Below are positions 17,544 through 26,231 of a DNA stretch of 64,000 nucleotides, piece by piece. The DNA comes from Streptomyces maremycinicus (GTDB lineage: Bacteria > Actinomycetota > Actinomycetes > Streptomycetales > Streptomycetaceae): positions 248,001 to 312,000 of the forward strand of contig NZ_BBYG01000019.1 of the NCBI RefSeq assembly GCF_001184025.1, given 5' to 3'. The notes under the pieces are model-generated. The model made no database searches. It was not told the origin of the DNA and saw only the letters and a list, made by a program, of their open reading frames with translations. Positions within the stretch are counted from its first letter, which is position 1, and each line of letters opens with the position of its first letter. Made by a program: the position numbers and the translations under genes.

Positions 17544-18329
17544 TCAGACTCCGGACGGGCTCGGTGTCGGCGGTGGCGCCAACTGCCGTGCCAGCCAGGT
17601 CGGTACGCCGCCCAGCAGCCGGAACAGCCGTCGGGCCTCCTCCCGCAGCCGGGAGGCCTCCGGGTCGACCTCCGCGTCGGCCAGCGAGGCGAGCGCCGGG
17701 GCGGTGCCCACCAGGTAGCCCAACTCCTCCCGGATCCGCAGGGATTCGGCGAAGCCGTGCCGGGCCTCCGCCACCTCGCCGTCGCGCAGGGCGAGTCCGG
17801 CGAGGTGGCGCCAGGTGAAGGACAGCAGCAGCGCGTCGGAGTGGGCCGCGGCCGCCGTGTGGGCGCGCCGGTACGCGGCCCTCGCGGCCTGCGGGGAACG
17901 CGAGATGTTCTCCGCGAGCAGGCCCCGGCGGAAGTCCAGCAGGGCCCGTCCCGGCGCGTCCGGCGGGATCAGCGCCGCCGCCCGGCCGAGCGCCGCCCGC
18001 GCCTCGTCCACCCGGTCGCGCACCCCGTGCAGCGTGGCCGCGTAGGCGAGTTGGCCCCGTTCACAGGCGGCGGCGCCGCGTTCCTCGTCGTCGTGGGCCA
18101 GCGCCTCCGCCGTGCGCAGCGCGTCCTCGGCGTCCTGCCAGCCCTGTTCGGTGTACAGGCACCGTTCCACGAGGAGCGCCGCCCGCTGGATCGCGCCCGC
18201 CGCGCTGTCCGGCGGGAGCAGGGCCGCCGCGTCCGCCCAGCAGGCGCGCGAGCGCAGCCGCCATACCGCGGTCTGGAGGGGATCGTCACCTGAGGTCGTT
18301 CCGGTACCAGACATGGCGGTGTACGCCAC
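17544..18329 (-). CDS. TPR-like helical-repeat protein
   Basis: 261 residues, almost entirely Ala/Leu/Arg-rich helices with TPR spacing (for example RAALLVERCLYTEQGWQDAEDAL and LAGLALRDGEVAEARHGFAESL). No enzymatic motif, signal or membrane helix. GTG 18329 is chosen because GGGGAGGG lies 4-5 bases upstream; ATG 18314 is an alternative. It is downstream of pucR on the same strand? No: pucR (ending 18499) reads toward it, leaving 169 bases, so co-transcription is possible. Role unknown. Confidence 0.75.
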   Translation of the reverse strand: MAYTAMSGTGTTSGDDPLQTAVWRLRSRACWADAAALLPPDSAAGAIQRAALLVERCLYTEQGWQDAEDALRTAEALAHDDEERGAAACERGQLAYAATLHGVRDRVDEARAALGRAAALIPPDAPGRALLDFRRGLLAENISRSPQAARAAYRRAHTAAAAHSDALLLSFTWRHLAGLALRDGEVAEARHGFAESLRIREELGYLVGTAPALASLADAEVDPEASRLREEARRLFRLLGGVPTWLARQLAPPPTPSPSGV

Positions 18330-18498
18330 GTTGCCCTCCCCGAGCGCGCCGTCGAGCTTTGAGTGGTGGCCGCATCTCAGCACGGATCACGCGGCCGGGC
18401 CAAGGGGGCGGGTGAAGGATTTCACAAAGTCGTGGGACTCCGCGCCCGAAAGGCCTCGACGGCTCGTGACCCGGGGGTGGAACCGGTGTCGTGCGCCG

Positions 18499-20199
18499 TC
18501 AGCTCATCCGCAGCGCGAGGAAGAAATCCAGCTTGTCCTCGAGGCGCGAGAGGTCACGGCTCGTCAACTGCTCGATCCGCCCGACCCGGTAGCGCAGTGT
18601 GTTGACGTGCAGGTGCAGCCGGGCCGCGCACCGCGTCCACGAACCGTCACAGTCCAAGAACGCCTCCAGCGTCGGGATCAGCTCCGCGCGGTGCCGTCGG
18701 TCGTAGTCGCGCAGCGGGTCCAGGAGACGGGCCGTGAACGCCTTCCGCACGTCGTCCGGGACGAACGGGAGCAGCAGCACGTGCGAGGCCAGTTCCTGGT
18801 GGCCCGCGGCGCAGACCCGGCCGGGGCGCGCGGCGGCCACCCGCCGGGCGTGCCGTGCCTCCTCCAGGGCCCCGCGCAGCCCCTCCGCCGAGTGCACGGC
18901 CGCGCTGACGCCCAGCGTGAGCCGTCCGTCGCCGTCGAGACCGGACGACAGCGGTTCCCGGACGGCGGCCAGCAGCGCGTCGGCGAGGACGTCGGTCTCG
19001 GAGCCGTCGTGTTCGCTCGACACCGACGGCAGTGGGACCAGGGCGATGGCCTCGTCGCCGGTGTGGGCCACGGCGATACGGTCGGAGGGCTCGGGTCCGG
19101 TGGCGAGCGGGTCGACCAGGATCTCCTCCAGCAGCGACTGGGCGACCGGGCCCGCCGCGGGCCCGCCGTCGTCCCACTCGACCCGGGCCACCACTACCTG
19201 CCAGTGCGGGGCCGCGCCCAGCCCCGGCAGCAGCACCGGCGCGGCCACCCGCAGCCGGGCCGCGATCTCGGCCGGTGCGGCGCCCGTCTGGACCAGCTCC
19301 AGCACCTCCTGCGCGAGCCGCCTGCGCACCGTGCGCGCGGCGTCCCGGCGGTCCCGTTCGACGGCGATCAGCTGGGTGACGCCCTGGAGCAGGTCGAGAC
19401 GCTCGTCCGCCCAGTCCCCGGCGTCCGCCTCGACGGCCAGCAGCCAGTCCGACAGGACGCTCTCGCGCACGTCCCGCGTGGCCTGGGCGGCCTGCGGGGT
19501 ACGCGGGACCTGCGGGGCGCGGCCGGCGCTGCGGATCGGGAACAGGGAGTAGGTCGTCTGGCCCATGATCACCCGGTGCGGGCCGCGCCGACCGGTGCGG
19601 ACGGCCGCCAGGTGCTCCGCCGCCAGCTTCGCGCACGCGTCGGGCGCCAGCCCCGGCCCCGCCGGCTTCGGGCCGGCGATGAGCCGTCCGGTGGGGGACA
19701 GGACCCAGGCCCGCAGGTCCAGGTCGGAGCCGAGCAGGTCCAGGACCACGTCCGGGCCGCCGCCCGCCGGGCCCGAGGTCATCATCCGGCGGTGCCGGTC
19801 CACGACGGCCGCGAGATCTCCGGCGCGCTCGCCGGACACCTGCCGTACGACGTGCTCGGTGATCGTCGCGAAGGCCACCGACTCGTGCACCGCGAACAGC
19901 GGGAGCCGGTGCCGGGCGCAGGCCACGGCCAGGTCCTCCGGAACGTCGCCCAGCTCCGCCTCACCCGCCGCGAGCGCGGCCACCCCGGCCTGCACCAGGA
20001 TCCGCACGAACGGCTCGGAGTCCGCCGCGTCCCGGCGCCAGGCCAGGCCCGTCAGCACCAGCTCGCCCCCGGAGAGGTAGCGGCTGGGGTCCCGCAGGTC
20101 GGTGGTCATGACACCCCGTACCGTGCGGTTCAGCTCGTCCTCGCCGCCGAGGAGCCTGAGGCCCAGCGCATCGGTGTCCAGCAGTGCGCGCAGCCGCAT
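18499..20199 (-). CDS. pucR: PucR-family purine catabolism regulator
   Basis: 566 residues. The N-terminal PucR domain (about 1-125: LRALLDTDALGLRLLGG, GGELVLTG, LPLFAVHESVAFATI) is followed by a GGDEF-like/CdaR middle region, and the C-terminal HTH_30 (about 495-560: LEAFLDCDGSWTRCAARLHLHVNTLRYRV). It is transcribed divergently from the xanthine dehydrogenase genes across 384 bases, the usual arrangement for control of xanthine/hypoxanthine use. Ligand (purine or allantoin-type intermediate) is inferred from family and context. Confidence 0.9.
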   Translation of the reverse strand: MRLRALLDTDALGLRLLGGEDELNRTVRGVMTTDLRDPSRYLSGGELVLTGLAWRRDAADSEPFVRILVQAGVAALAAGEAELGDVPEDLAVACARHRLPLFAVHESVAFATITEHVVRQVSGERAGDLAAVVDRHRRMMTSGPAGGGPDVVLDLLGSDLDLRAWVLSPTGRLIAGPKPAGPGLAPDACAKLAAEHLAAVRTGRRGPHRVIMGQTTYSLFPIRSAGRAPQVPRTPQAAQATRDVRESVLSDWLLAVEADAGDWADERLDLLQGVTQLIAVERDRRDAARTVRRRLAQEVLELVQTGAAPAEIAARLRVAAPVLLPGLGAAPHWQVVVARVEWDDGGPAAGPVAQSLLEEILVDPLATGPEPSDRIAVAHTGDEAIALVPLPSVSSEHDGSETDVLADALLAAVREPLSSGLDGDGRLTLGVSAAVHSAEGLRGALEEARHARRVAAARPGRVCAAGHQELASHVLLLPFVPDDVRKAFTARLLDPLRDYDRRHRAELIPTLEAFLDCDGSWTRCAARLHLHVNTLRYRVGRIEQLTSRDLSRLEDKLDFFLALRMS

Positions 20200-20583
20200 C
20201 TCGTCGCCGCCGTTCTTTGTCTCGAAAACTACGATGAATCCTGAAGGACGTGGTGCGAGAGCACCCGTCGGCCGTCCCGCGCCCCGGGGGGCCGACCGGT
20301 GCGGCGGACCGCCACGAACCGCATTCTTCGGTGGCCAGGTCGTTTCCTACGTTTCCACAGGAAAACCAGGAGGTTACCGAGGACCTCCGTTCATACGAAT
20401 CTACAAGATGCCCGGGCCGACCAGCCAACTCCTTCATGGTTTCCGTGACTGACCCGGTCGGAGCAAGGCGCTGTGTACTGGCCTCACTCCGCGTGAACAT
20501 CACATGAACGAGCCGGGCCCGCCGCACCCGATTCTGGCTCGATACGACTCACGAGACTCAAGAGACGAAGAAGAGAGCCGGTC
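20200..20583. promoter_or_regulatory. pucR-xdh divergent control region
   Basis: 384 bases carrying both promoters. It is clearly AT-richer than the coding flanks around 20210-20245 and 20330-20420. Notable sequences are TTTCC-n-GGAAA (around 20342-20366) and the inverted repeat GGAGGT-n8-ACCTCC (about 20369-20389), each a candidate PucR operator. No small ORF is convincing. Confidence 0.55.
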
Positions 20584-21474
20584 ATGGACTTCCTTCGCCC
20601 CGCCAGCTGGGAGGAGGCGCTCGCCGCCAAGGCCGAGCACCCCACCGCTGTGCCGATTGCGGGTGGCACCGACGTGATGGTCGAGATCAACTTCGACCAC
20701 CGCAGGCCCGAGTACCTGCTCGACCTCAACCGCGTGGGTGACCTCTACGAATGGGAGGTCGGCGAGGAGAGCGTGCGGCTCGGCGCCTCCGTCCCCTACA
20801 CCCGGATCATGGAGAACCTGCGCGCCGAGCTGCCGGGCCTGGCCCTCGCCTCGCACACCGTGGCCTCCCCGCAGATCCGCAACCGGGGCGGTGTGGGCGG
20901 CAACCTCGGTACCGCCTCCCCGGCCGGCGACGCCCACCCCGCCCTGCTGGCGGCCGGCGCCGAGGTCGAGGCGGAGTCGGTTCGCGGCACCCGCCGGATC
21001 CCGATCGACGACTTCTACACCGGCGTGAAGCGCAACGCGCTCGCCCCCGACGAGCTGATCCGCGCCGTCCACATCAAGAAGGCCGACGGCCCGCAGCAGT
21101 ACTCCAAGGTGGGCACCCGCAACGCCATGGTGATCGCCGTCTGCGCCTTCGGTCTCGCGCTGCACCCGCGGACCCGGACCGTGCGCACCGGCATCGGCTC
21201 GGCCGCGCCCACCCCCGTCCGGGCGAAGACCGCCGAGGAGTTCCTCAACGCCGCGCTCGAGGAAGGCGGGTTCTGGGACAACGGGAAGATCATCGCCCCG
21301 TCGGTCGCCAAGCAGTTCGCGGACCTGTGCGCCGCCGCCAGCAGTCCCATCGACGACGTCCGGGGGACGGCGAGTTACCGACGGCACGCGGTGGGCGTCA
21401 TGGCCCGCCGCACGCTGACCTGGACGTGGGAGTCGTACCGCGGCGCCCGCCGCACCGCGAAGGGAGCCGCGTGA
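20584..21474 (+). CDS. Xanthine dehydrogenase family, FAD-binding subunit
   Basis: 296-residue CoxM/XdhB-type subunit. The FAD-binding motif VPIAGGTDVMVEINF (about 20-34) and the second FAD loop NRGGVGGNLGTASPAGD (about 100-116) are intact; the C terminus holds the CO dehydrogenase flavoprotein C domain. It passes electrons from the Fe-S clusters to NAD or another acceptor. It is first in a tight three-gene operon; the next gene starts within its stop codon (TGATG). RBS-like GAAGAAGAGAG precedes the ATG. Purine context (PucR, purine permease, XdhC) argues for xanthine/hypoxanthine as substrate. Confidence 0.92.
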   Translation: MDFLRPASWEEALAAKAEHPTAVPIAGGTDVMVEINFDHRRPEYLLDLNRVGDLYEWEVGEESVRLGASVPYTRIMENLRAELPGLALASHTVASPQIRNRGGVGGNLGTASPAGDAHPALLAAGAEVEAESVRGTRRIPIDDFYTGVKRNALAPDELIRAVHIKKADGPQQYSKVGTRNAMVIAVCAFGLALHPRTRTVRTGIGSAAPTPVRAKTAEEFLNAALEEGGFWDNGKIIAPSVAKQFADLCAAASSPIDDVRGTASYRRHAVGVMARRTLTWTWESYRGARRTAKGAA

Positions 21475-22115
21475 TGCGCGTCAACTTCACCGTCAACGGA
21501 CGCCCGCAGGAAGCCGACGACGTCTGGGAGGGCGAGAGCCTGCTCTACGTGCTGCGCGAGCGGCTCGGGCTGCCGGGTTCGAAGAACGCCTGCGAGCAGG
21601 GCGAGTGCGGCTCGTGCACGGTCCGGCTGGACGGCGTCCCGGTGTGCTCCTGCCTGGTGGCCGCCGGACAGGCCGAGGGCCGAGACGTCGTGACCGTCGA
21701 GGGCCTCGCGGAGTACGCCAGGCAGCGCGCCGAGCACGGCGGCTGCTCAACCGGCTCCTGCGGCACACCGGGCCTTCCGGGCCTGGAGGGCACACCGGCA
21801 GCGGGGACGGCGGGCGCGTCGCCCTCCCTCGGCGGGGCCGACGGCCGGCCGACCGGGGGCGCCGACTCCCACACCGGCGAGGGGACCGAACTCGCCCCGA
21901 TCCAGCAGGCGTTCATCGACGCCGGCGCCGTCCAGTGCGGTTTCTGCACCCCCGGCCTGCTGGTCGCGGCCGACGAGATGCTGGAACGCAACCCGAACCC
22001 GACCGACGCGGACATCCGCGAGGCGCTCTCCGGCAACCTCTGCCGCTGCACCGGCTACGAGAAGATCATGGACGCGGTCCGCCTGGCGGCCGCACGGCAG
22101 GGAGAGGCGGTCTGA
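21474..22115 (+). CDS. Xanthine dehydrogenase family, [2Fe-2S] subunit
   Basis: 213 residues. The plant-type ferredoxin cluster ligands are in CEQGECGSC and the later CSC; the second, all-helical cluster domain has QCGFCTPG and LCRCTGY. Between the two domains is an unusual Gly/Pro/Thr-rich insertion of about 45 residues (GLPGLEGTPAAGTAGASPS...), which makes the subunit longer than the common 160-170 residues. Start ATG overlaps the FAD-subunit stop by one base. Cys ligands are unaffected by the insert. Confidence 0.92.
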   Translation: MRVNFTVNGRPQEADDVWEGESLLYVLRERLGLPGSKNACEQGECGSCTVRLDGVPVCSCLVAAGQAEGRDVVTVEGLAEYARQRAEHGGCSTGSCGTPGLPGLEGTPAAGTAGASPSLGGADGRPTGGADSHTGEGTELAPIQQAFIDAGAVQCGFCTPGLLVAADEMLERNPNPTDADIREALSGNLCRCTGYEKIMDAVRLAAARQGEAV

Positions 22116-22120
22116 TCCCC

Positions 22121-24514
22121 ATGCCCAGCAACGGCATTCCCCTCGGTACCCCCACCAAGGTCACCCAGGGCTCCCGCACCAAGGGCGGCATCGGCGAGTC
22201 CACGCTCCGTCCCGACGGCACCCTCAAGGTCACCGGTGAGTTCGCGTACTCGTCCGACATGTGGCACGAGGACATGCTCTGGGGCCAGATCCTGCGCTCC
22301 ACGGTCGCCCACGCCGAGATCGTGTCCATCGACACGTCCGAGGCACTCGCCCTGCCCGGCGTCTACGCCGTCATGACGTACGACGACCTGCCCACCGACG
22401 TGAAGAACTACGGGCTGGAGATCCAGGACACCCCGGTCCTGGCCCACGGCAAGGTCCGCCACCACGGCGAGCCCGTCGCGATCGTCGCCGCCGACCACCC
22501 GGAGACCGCCCGCCGCGCCGCGGCGAAGATCAAGGTCGAGTACCGCGAACTGCCCGTCATCACCGACGAGGCCTCGGCGACCGCCCCGGACGCGATCCTG
22601 ATCCACGAGGGCCGCGACGACCACCACATCGGTCACGTCCCGCACCCCAACATCGTCCACCGCCAGCCGATCGTCCGCGGCGACGCGGCAGCGGCCGCCG
22701 CCCGGGCCGACGTCGTCGTCCGGGGCGAGTACACCTTCGGCATGCAGGACCAGGCCTTCCTCGGCCCCGAGTCCGGTCTGGCCGTACCCGAGGAGGACGG
22801 CGGCGTCCACCTCTACATCGCCACCCAGTGGCTCCACTCCGACCTGCGCCAGATCGCGCCCGTCCTCGGCCTGCCCGAGAGCAAGGTGCGCATGACACTG
22901 GCCGGCGTCGGCGGCGCGTTCGGCGGCCGCGAGGACCTGTCGATGCAGATCCACGCCTGTCTGCTGGCCCTGCGCACCGGAAAACCCGTCAAAATCGTCT
23001 ACAACCGTTTCGAGTCCTTCTTCGGTCATGTCCACCGCCACCCGGCGAAGCTCACCTACGAGCACGGCGCGACCCGCGACGGCAAGCTCACCCACGTCAA
23101 GTGCCGGATCGTCCTCGACGGCGGCGCCTACGCCTCGGCCAGCCCGGCCGTCGTCGGAAACGCCTCCTCGCTCGGCGTCGGCCCCTACGTCGTCGACGAC
23201 GTCGACATCGAGGCCATCGCCCTTTACACCAACAACCCGCCCTGCGGCGCGATGCGCGGCTTCGGCGCGGTCCAGGCGTGCTTCGCCTACGAGGCGCAGA
23301 TGGACAAGGTCGCGGCCGAACTCGGCCTGGACCCCGTAGAGTTCCGCCGGCTCAACGCGATGGAGCAGGGGACCCTCCTGCCGACCGGGCAGCCCGTCGA
23401 CTCCCCGGCGCCGGTCGCCGAGATCCTGCGCCGCGTCAAGGCGATGCCGCTGCCCCCGGAGCGCCAGTGGGAGAGCAGCGAGGGCGCCGACGTACGCCAG
23501 CTGCCCGGCGGTCTGTCCAACACCACGCACGGCGAGGGCGTCGTGCGGGGGATCGGTTACGCGGTCGGCATCAAGAACGTCGGCTTCTCCGAGGGCTTCG
23601 ACGACTACTCGACCGCCCGGGTCCGCATGGAGGTCATCGCCGGCGAGCCCGTCGCGACCGTCCACACGGCGATGGCGGAGGTCGGCCAGGGCGGCGTCAC
23701 CGTCCACGCGCAGATCGCCCGCACCGAGCTGGGCGTCTCGCAGGTGACCATCCACCCCGCGAACACACAGGTGGGCAGCGCCGGTTCGACCTCGGCCTCC
23801 CGGCAGACCTACGTCACCGGCGGCGCCGTCAAGAACTCCTGCGAGCTCGTCCGGGAGAAGGTCCTGGAGATCGGCCGCCGCAGGTTCGGCTCCTACCACC
23901 CGGCCTGGGCCACCGCCGAACTGCTCCTGGAGGGCGGCAAGGTCGTCACCGACGGCGGTGAGGTCCTCGCCGACCTGGTCGACGTGCTCGAGGACGAGAG
24001 CGTCGAGGTCGAGGCGGAGTGGCGGCACCGGCCCACCGAGCCGTTCGACCTGCGCACCGGACAGGGCTTCGGACACGTCCAGTACTCGTTCGCGGCGCAC
24101 CGCGCCGTCGTCGAGGTCGACACCGAGCTCGGCCTGGTGAAGGTCATCGAGCTGGCCTGCGCGCAGGACGTCGGCAAGGCGCTGAATCCGCTTTCCGTGA
24201 TCGGTCAGATCCAGGGCGGCACGACCCAGGGTCTGGGCGTGGCGGTCATGGAGGAGATCATCGTCGACCCCAGCACGGCCAAGGTCAGGAATCCGTCGTT
24301 CACGGACTACCTGATCCCCACGATCCTCGACACGCCGACCATCCCGGTCGACGTGCTCGAACTCGCCGACGAGCACGCCCCCTACGGGCTCCGTGGCATC
24401 GGCGAGGCACCCACCCTGTCGTCCACCCCGGCGGTCCTCGCGGCCATCCGGAACGCGACCGGGCTGGAGCTCAACCGCACACCGGTACGTCCGGAGCACC
24501 TCACCGGAACGTGA
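22121..24514 (+). CDS. Xanthine dehydrogenase family, molybdopterin-binding subunit
   Basis: 797-residue catalytic subunit. The aldehyde-oxidase/xanthine-dehydrogenase a/b hammerhead (GEFAYSSDMWHEDMLWGQIL) precedes the Mo-binding domains with GGAFGGREDL, PPCGAMRGFGAVQ and the C-terminal YGLRGIGEAPTL, which contains the conserved catalytic Glu. These match enzymes oxidising purines rather than CO, as no AYRCSFR loop is seen. It begins 5 bases after the Fe-S subunit. A hairpin at 24539-24563 follows, so the permease may be only partly co-transcribed. Confidence 0.93.
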   Translation: MPSNGIPLGTPTKVTQGSRTKGGIGESTLRPDGTLKVTGEFAYSSDMWHEDMLWGQILRSTVAHAEIVSIDTSEALALPGVYAVMTYDDLPTDVKNYGLEIQDTPVLAHGKVRHHGEPVAIVAADHPETARRAAAKIKVEYRELPVITDEASATAPDAILIHEGRDDHHIGHVPHPNIVHRQPIVRGDAAAAAARADVVVRGEYTFGMQDQAFLGPESGLAVPEEDGGVHLYIATQWLHSDLRQIAPVLGLPESKVRMTLAGVGGAFGGREDLSMQIHACLLALRTGKPVKIVYNRFESFFGHVHRHPAKLTYEHGATRDGKLTHVKCRIVLDGGAYASASPAVVGNASSLGVGPYVVDDVDIEAIALYTNNPPCGAMRGFGAVQACFAYEAQMDKVAAELGLDPVEFRRLNAMEQGTLLPTGQPVDSPAPVAEILRRVKAMPLPPERQWESSEGADVRQLPGGLSNTTHGEGVVRGIGYAVGIKNVGFSEGFDDYSTARVRMEVIAGEPVATVHTAMAEVGQGGVTVHAQIARTELGVSQVTIHPANTQVGSAGSTSASRQTYVTGGAVKNSCELVREKVLEIGRRRFGSYHPAWATAELLLEGGKVVTDGGEVLADLVDVLEDESVEVEAEWRHRPTEPFDLRTGQGFGHVQYSFAAHRAVVEVDTELGLVKVIELACAQDVGKALNPLSVIGQIQGGTTQGLGVAVMEEIIVDPSTAKVRNPSFTDYLIPTILDTPTIPVDVLELADEHAPYGLRGIGEAPTLSSTPAVLAAIRNATGLELNRTPVRPEHLTGT

Positions 24515-24538
24515 CCCCCCGGGGTCGGATCAGGTGTC

Positions 24539-24563
24539 GTCCGGGGGTGCCGCACCCCCGGAC
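24539..24563 (+). terminator. Hairpin after the xanthine dehydrogenase operon
   Basis: Perfect 11-base stem (24539-24549 with 24553-24563) and 3-base loop, 25 bases after the catalytic-subunit stop. It could terminate or attenuate before the permease gene. Confidence 0.75.
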
Positions 24564-24689
24564 CCGCCCGACGACCACCCCGACCCCCCCTTGTTCGTCT
24601 CGGGCCGTCCCCCGGGTCGTCCATTCCCAAATCCCGCGACCAGCCGAAGGCACCACGCGGGTGTCCCTTTGAACCTTGGGAGATGGCCC

Positions 24690-26147
24690 ATGACCCAGCA
24701 GTCACTGGAGCCCAGGACCACAGCCGACGACGCGGGCGAAGGCACCCGCGTCCCGGCCGGCCGGTCCTGGCTCGATCGGTACTTCCACATATCCAAGCGG
24801 GGATCCACGGTCGCCCGCGAAGTGCGCGGCGGCGTCACCACCTTCATGGCGATGGCGTACATCCTGCTGCTCAACCCCCTGATCCTGTCCGGCAAGGACG
24901 CGGCCGGGGGCACCCTCGGCCAGCAGGCCCTGATCACCGCGACGGCTTTCGCAGCGGCTTTCACCACGCTGCTGATGGGCTTCTTCGGCAAGGTGCCGCT
25001 CGCGCTCGCCGCCGGGCTCTCCGTCTCCGGCGTCCTGTCCTCCCAGGTCGCTCCGGAGATGACCTGGCCGCAGGCGATGGGCATGTGCGTGCTGTACGGC
25101 GTCGTGATCATGCTGCTGGTCGTCACCGGCCTGCGCGAGATGATCATGAACGCGATCCCGCTCGCGCTCAAGCACGGCATCACCATGGGCATCGGGCTGT
25201 TCATCGCCCTCATCGGCTTCTACAAGTCCGGCTTCGTGCACCAGGGCGAGGCGACCCCGGTCACCCTCGGCCCGGCGGGCGAACTCGCCGGCTGGCCCGT
25301 CCTGCTGTTCGCCGGCACGCTGCTGCTGATCTTCATGCTCCAGGCCCGGAACATCCCCGGCGCCATCCTCATCGGCATCGTCGTCGGCACGGTCGTCGCC
25401 GCGATCCTCAACGCCACCGGGGTCGTCGACCCGAAGCAGTGGGCGGGCGGAGCTCCCGAACTGCACGGCAGCGCGGTGTCGATGCCCGACTTCTCGCTCT
25501 TCGGGGACGTGGAGTTCGGCGGCTGGGGCGAGGTCGGCGCGATGACCGTCGGCATGATCGTCTTCACACTCGTCCTCGCCGGGTTCTTCGACGCGATGGC
25601 CACCATCATCGGCGTCGGCACCGAGGCCGGGCTCGCCGACGACAAGGGCCGGATGCCGGGCCTGTCCAAGGCGCTGTTCATCGACGGCGCCGGCGGAGCG
25701 ATCGGCGGCGTGGCGGGCGGCTCCGGGCAGACCGTGTTCATCGAGTCGGCGACCGGCGTGGGCGAGGGAGCCCGTACGGGTCTCGCCTCGGTCGTCACCG
25801 GCGCCTTCTTCGCGGCCTGTCTGTTCTTCACCCCGCTCACCGCGATCGTCCCGCAGGAGGTCGCCTCCGCCGCCCTGGTCGTCATCGGCGCGATGATGCT
25901 GATGAACGCCCGGCACGTCGACTGGGCCGACCGGGCGACCGCTGTCCCGGTGTTCCTGACCGTCGTCCTGATGCCGTTCACGTACACCATCACCACCGGT
26001 GTCGCCGCGGGCGTCATCTCCTACGTCGCGATCAAGGCGGCACAGGGCAGGGCACGGGAGATCGGGGCCTTCATGTGGGTCCTGACGGCGGTCTTCGTCG
26101 TGTACTTCGCCCTCAACCCGATCGAGAGCTGGCTGGGCGTGCACTAG
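24690..26147 (+). CDS. NCS2/AzgA-type guanine-hypoxanthine permease
   Basis: 485 residues with about 12-14 membrane segments. The N-terminal signature FHISKRGSTVAREVRGGVTT followed by FMAMAYILLLNPLIL is that of the AzgA/PbuG (COG2252) purine:proton symporters; the central GFFDAMATIIGVGTEAGL and later SGQTVFIESATGVGEGARTG are also diagnostic. It lies between xanthine dehydrogenase and its maturation factor, fitting import of hypoxanthine or guanine for catabolism. GGGAG lies 9-13 bases before the ATG. Confidence 0.93.
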   Translation: MTQQSLEPRTTADDAGEGTRVPAGRSWLDRYFHISKRGSTVAREVRGGVTTFMAMAYILLLNPLILSGKDAAGGTLGQQALITATAFAAAFTTLLMGFFGKVPLALAAGLSVSGVLSSQVAPEMTWPQAMGMCVLYGVVIMLLVVTGLREMIMNAIPLALKHGITMGIGLFIALIGFYKSGFVHQGEATPVTLGPAGELAGWPVLLFAGTLLLIFMLQARNIPGAILIGIVVGTVVAAILNATGVVDPKQWAGGAPELHGSAVSMPDFSLFGDVEFGGWGEVGAMTVGMIVFTLVLAGFFDAMATIIGVGTEAGLADDKGRMPGLSKALFIDGAGGAIGGVAGGSGQTVFIESATGVGEGARTGLASVVTGAFFAACLFFTPLTAIVPQEVASAALVVIGAMMLMNARHVDWADRATAVPVFLTVVLMPFTYTITTGVAAGVISYVAIKAAQGRAREIGAFMWVLTAVFVVYFALNPIESWLGVH

Positions 26148-26231
26148 GGCCCGCCCTCCGGGCACCCGCCCTCCGCACGACGCCCCCTGTACCGACGCCC
26201 TTCGCGCAATCGCCTTCGAGGAGACCGAGAG

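Noticed and set aside
22055..24499. Long open frame on the minus strand opposite the molybdopterin subunit
   Set aside because: Composition is the GC-driven shadow of the xanthine dehydrogenase frame, without domain-like sequence or ribosome-binding site.
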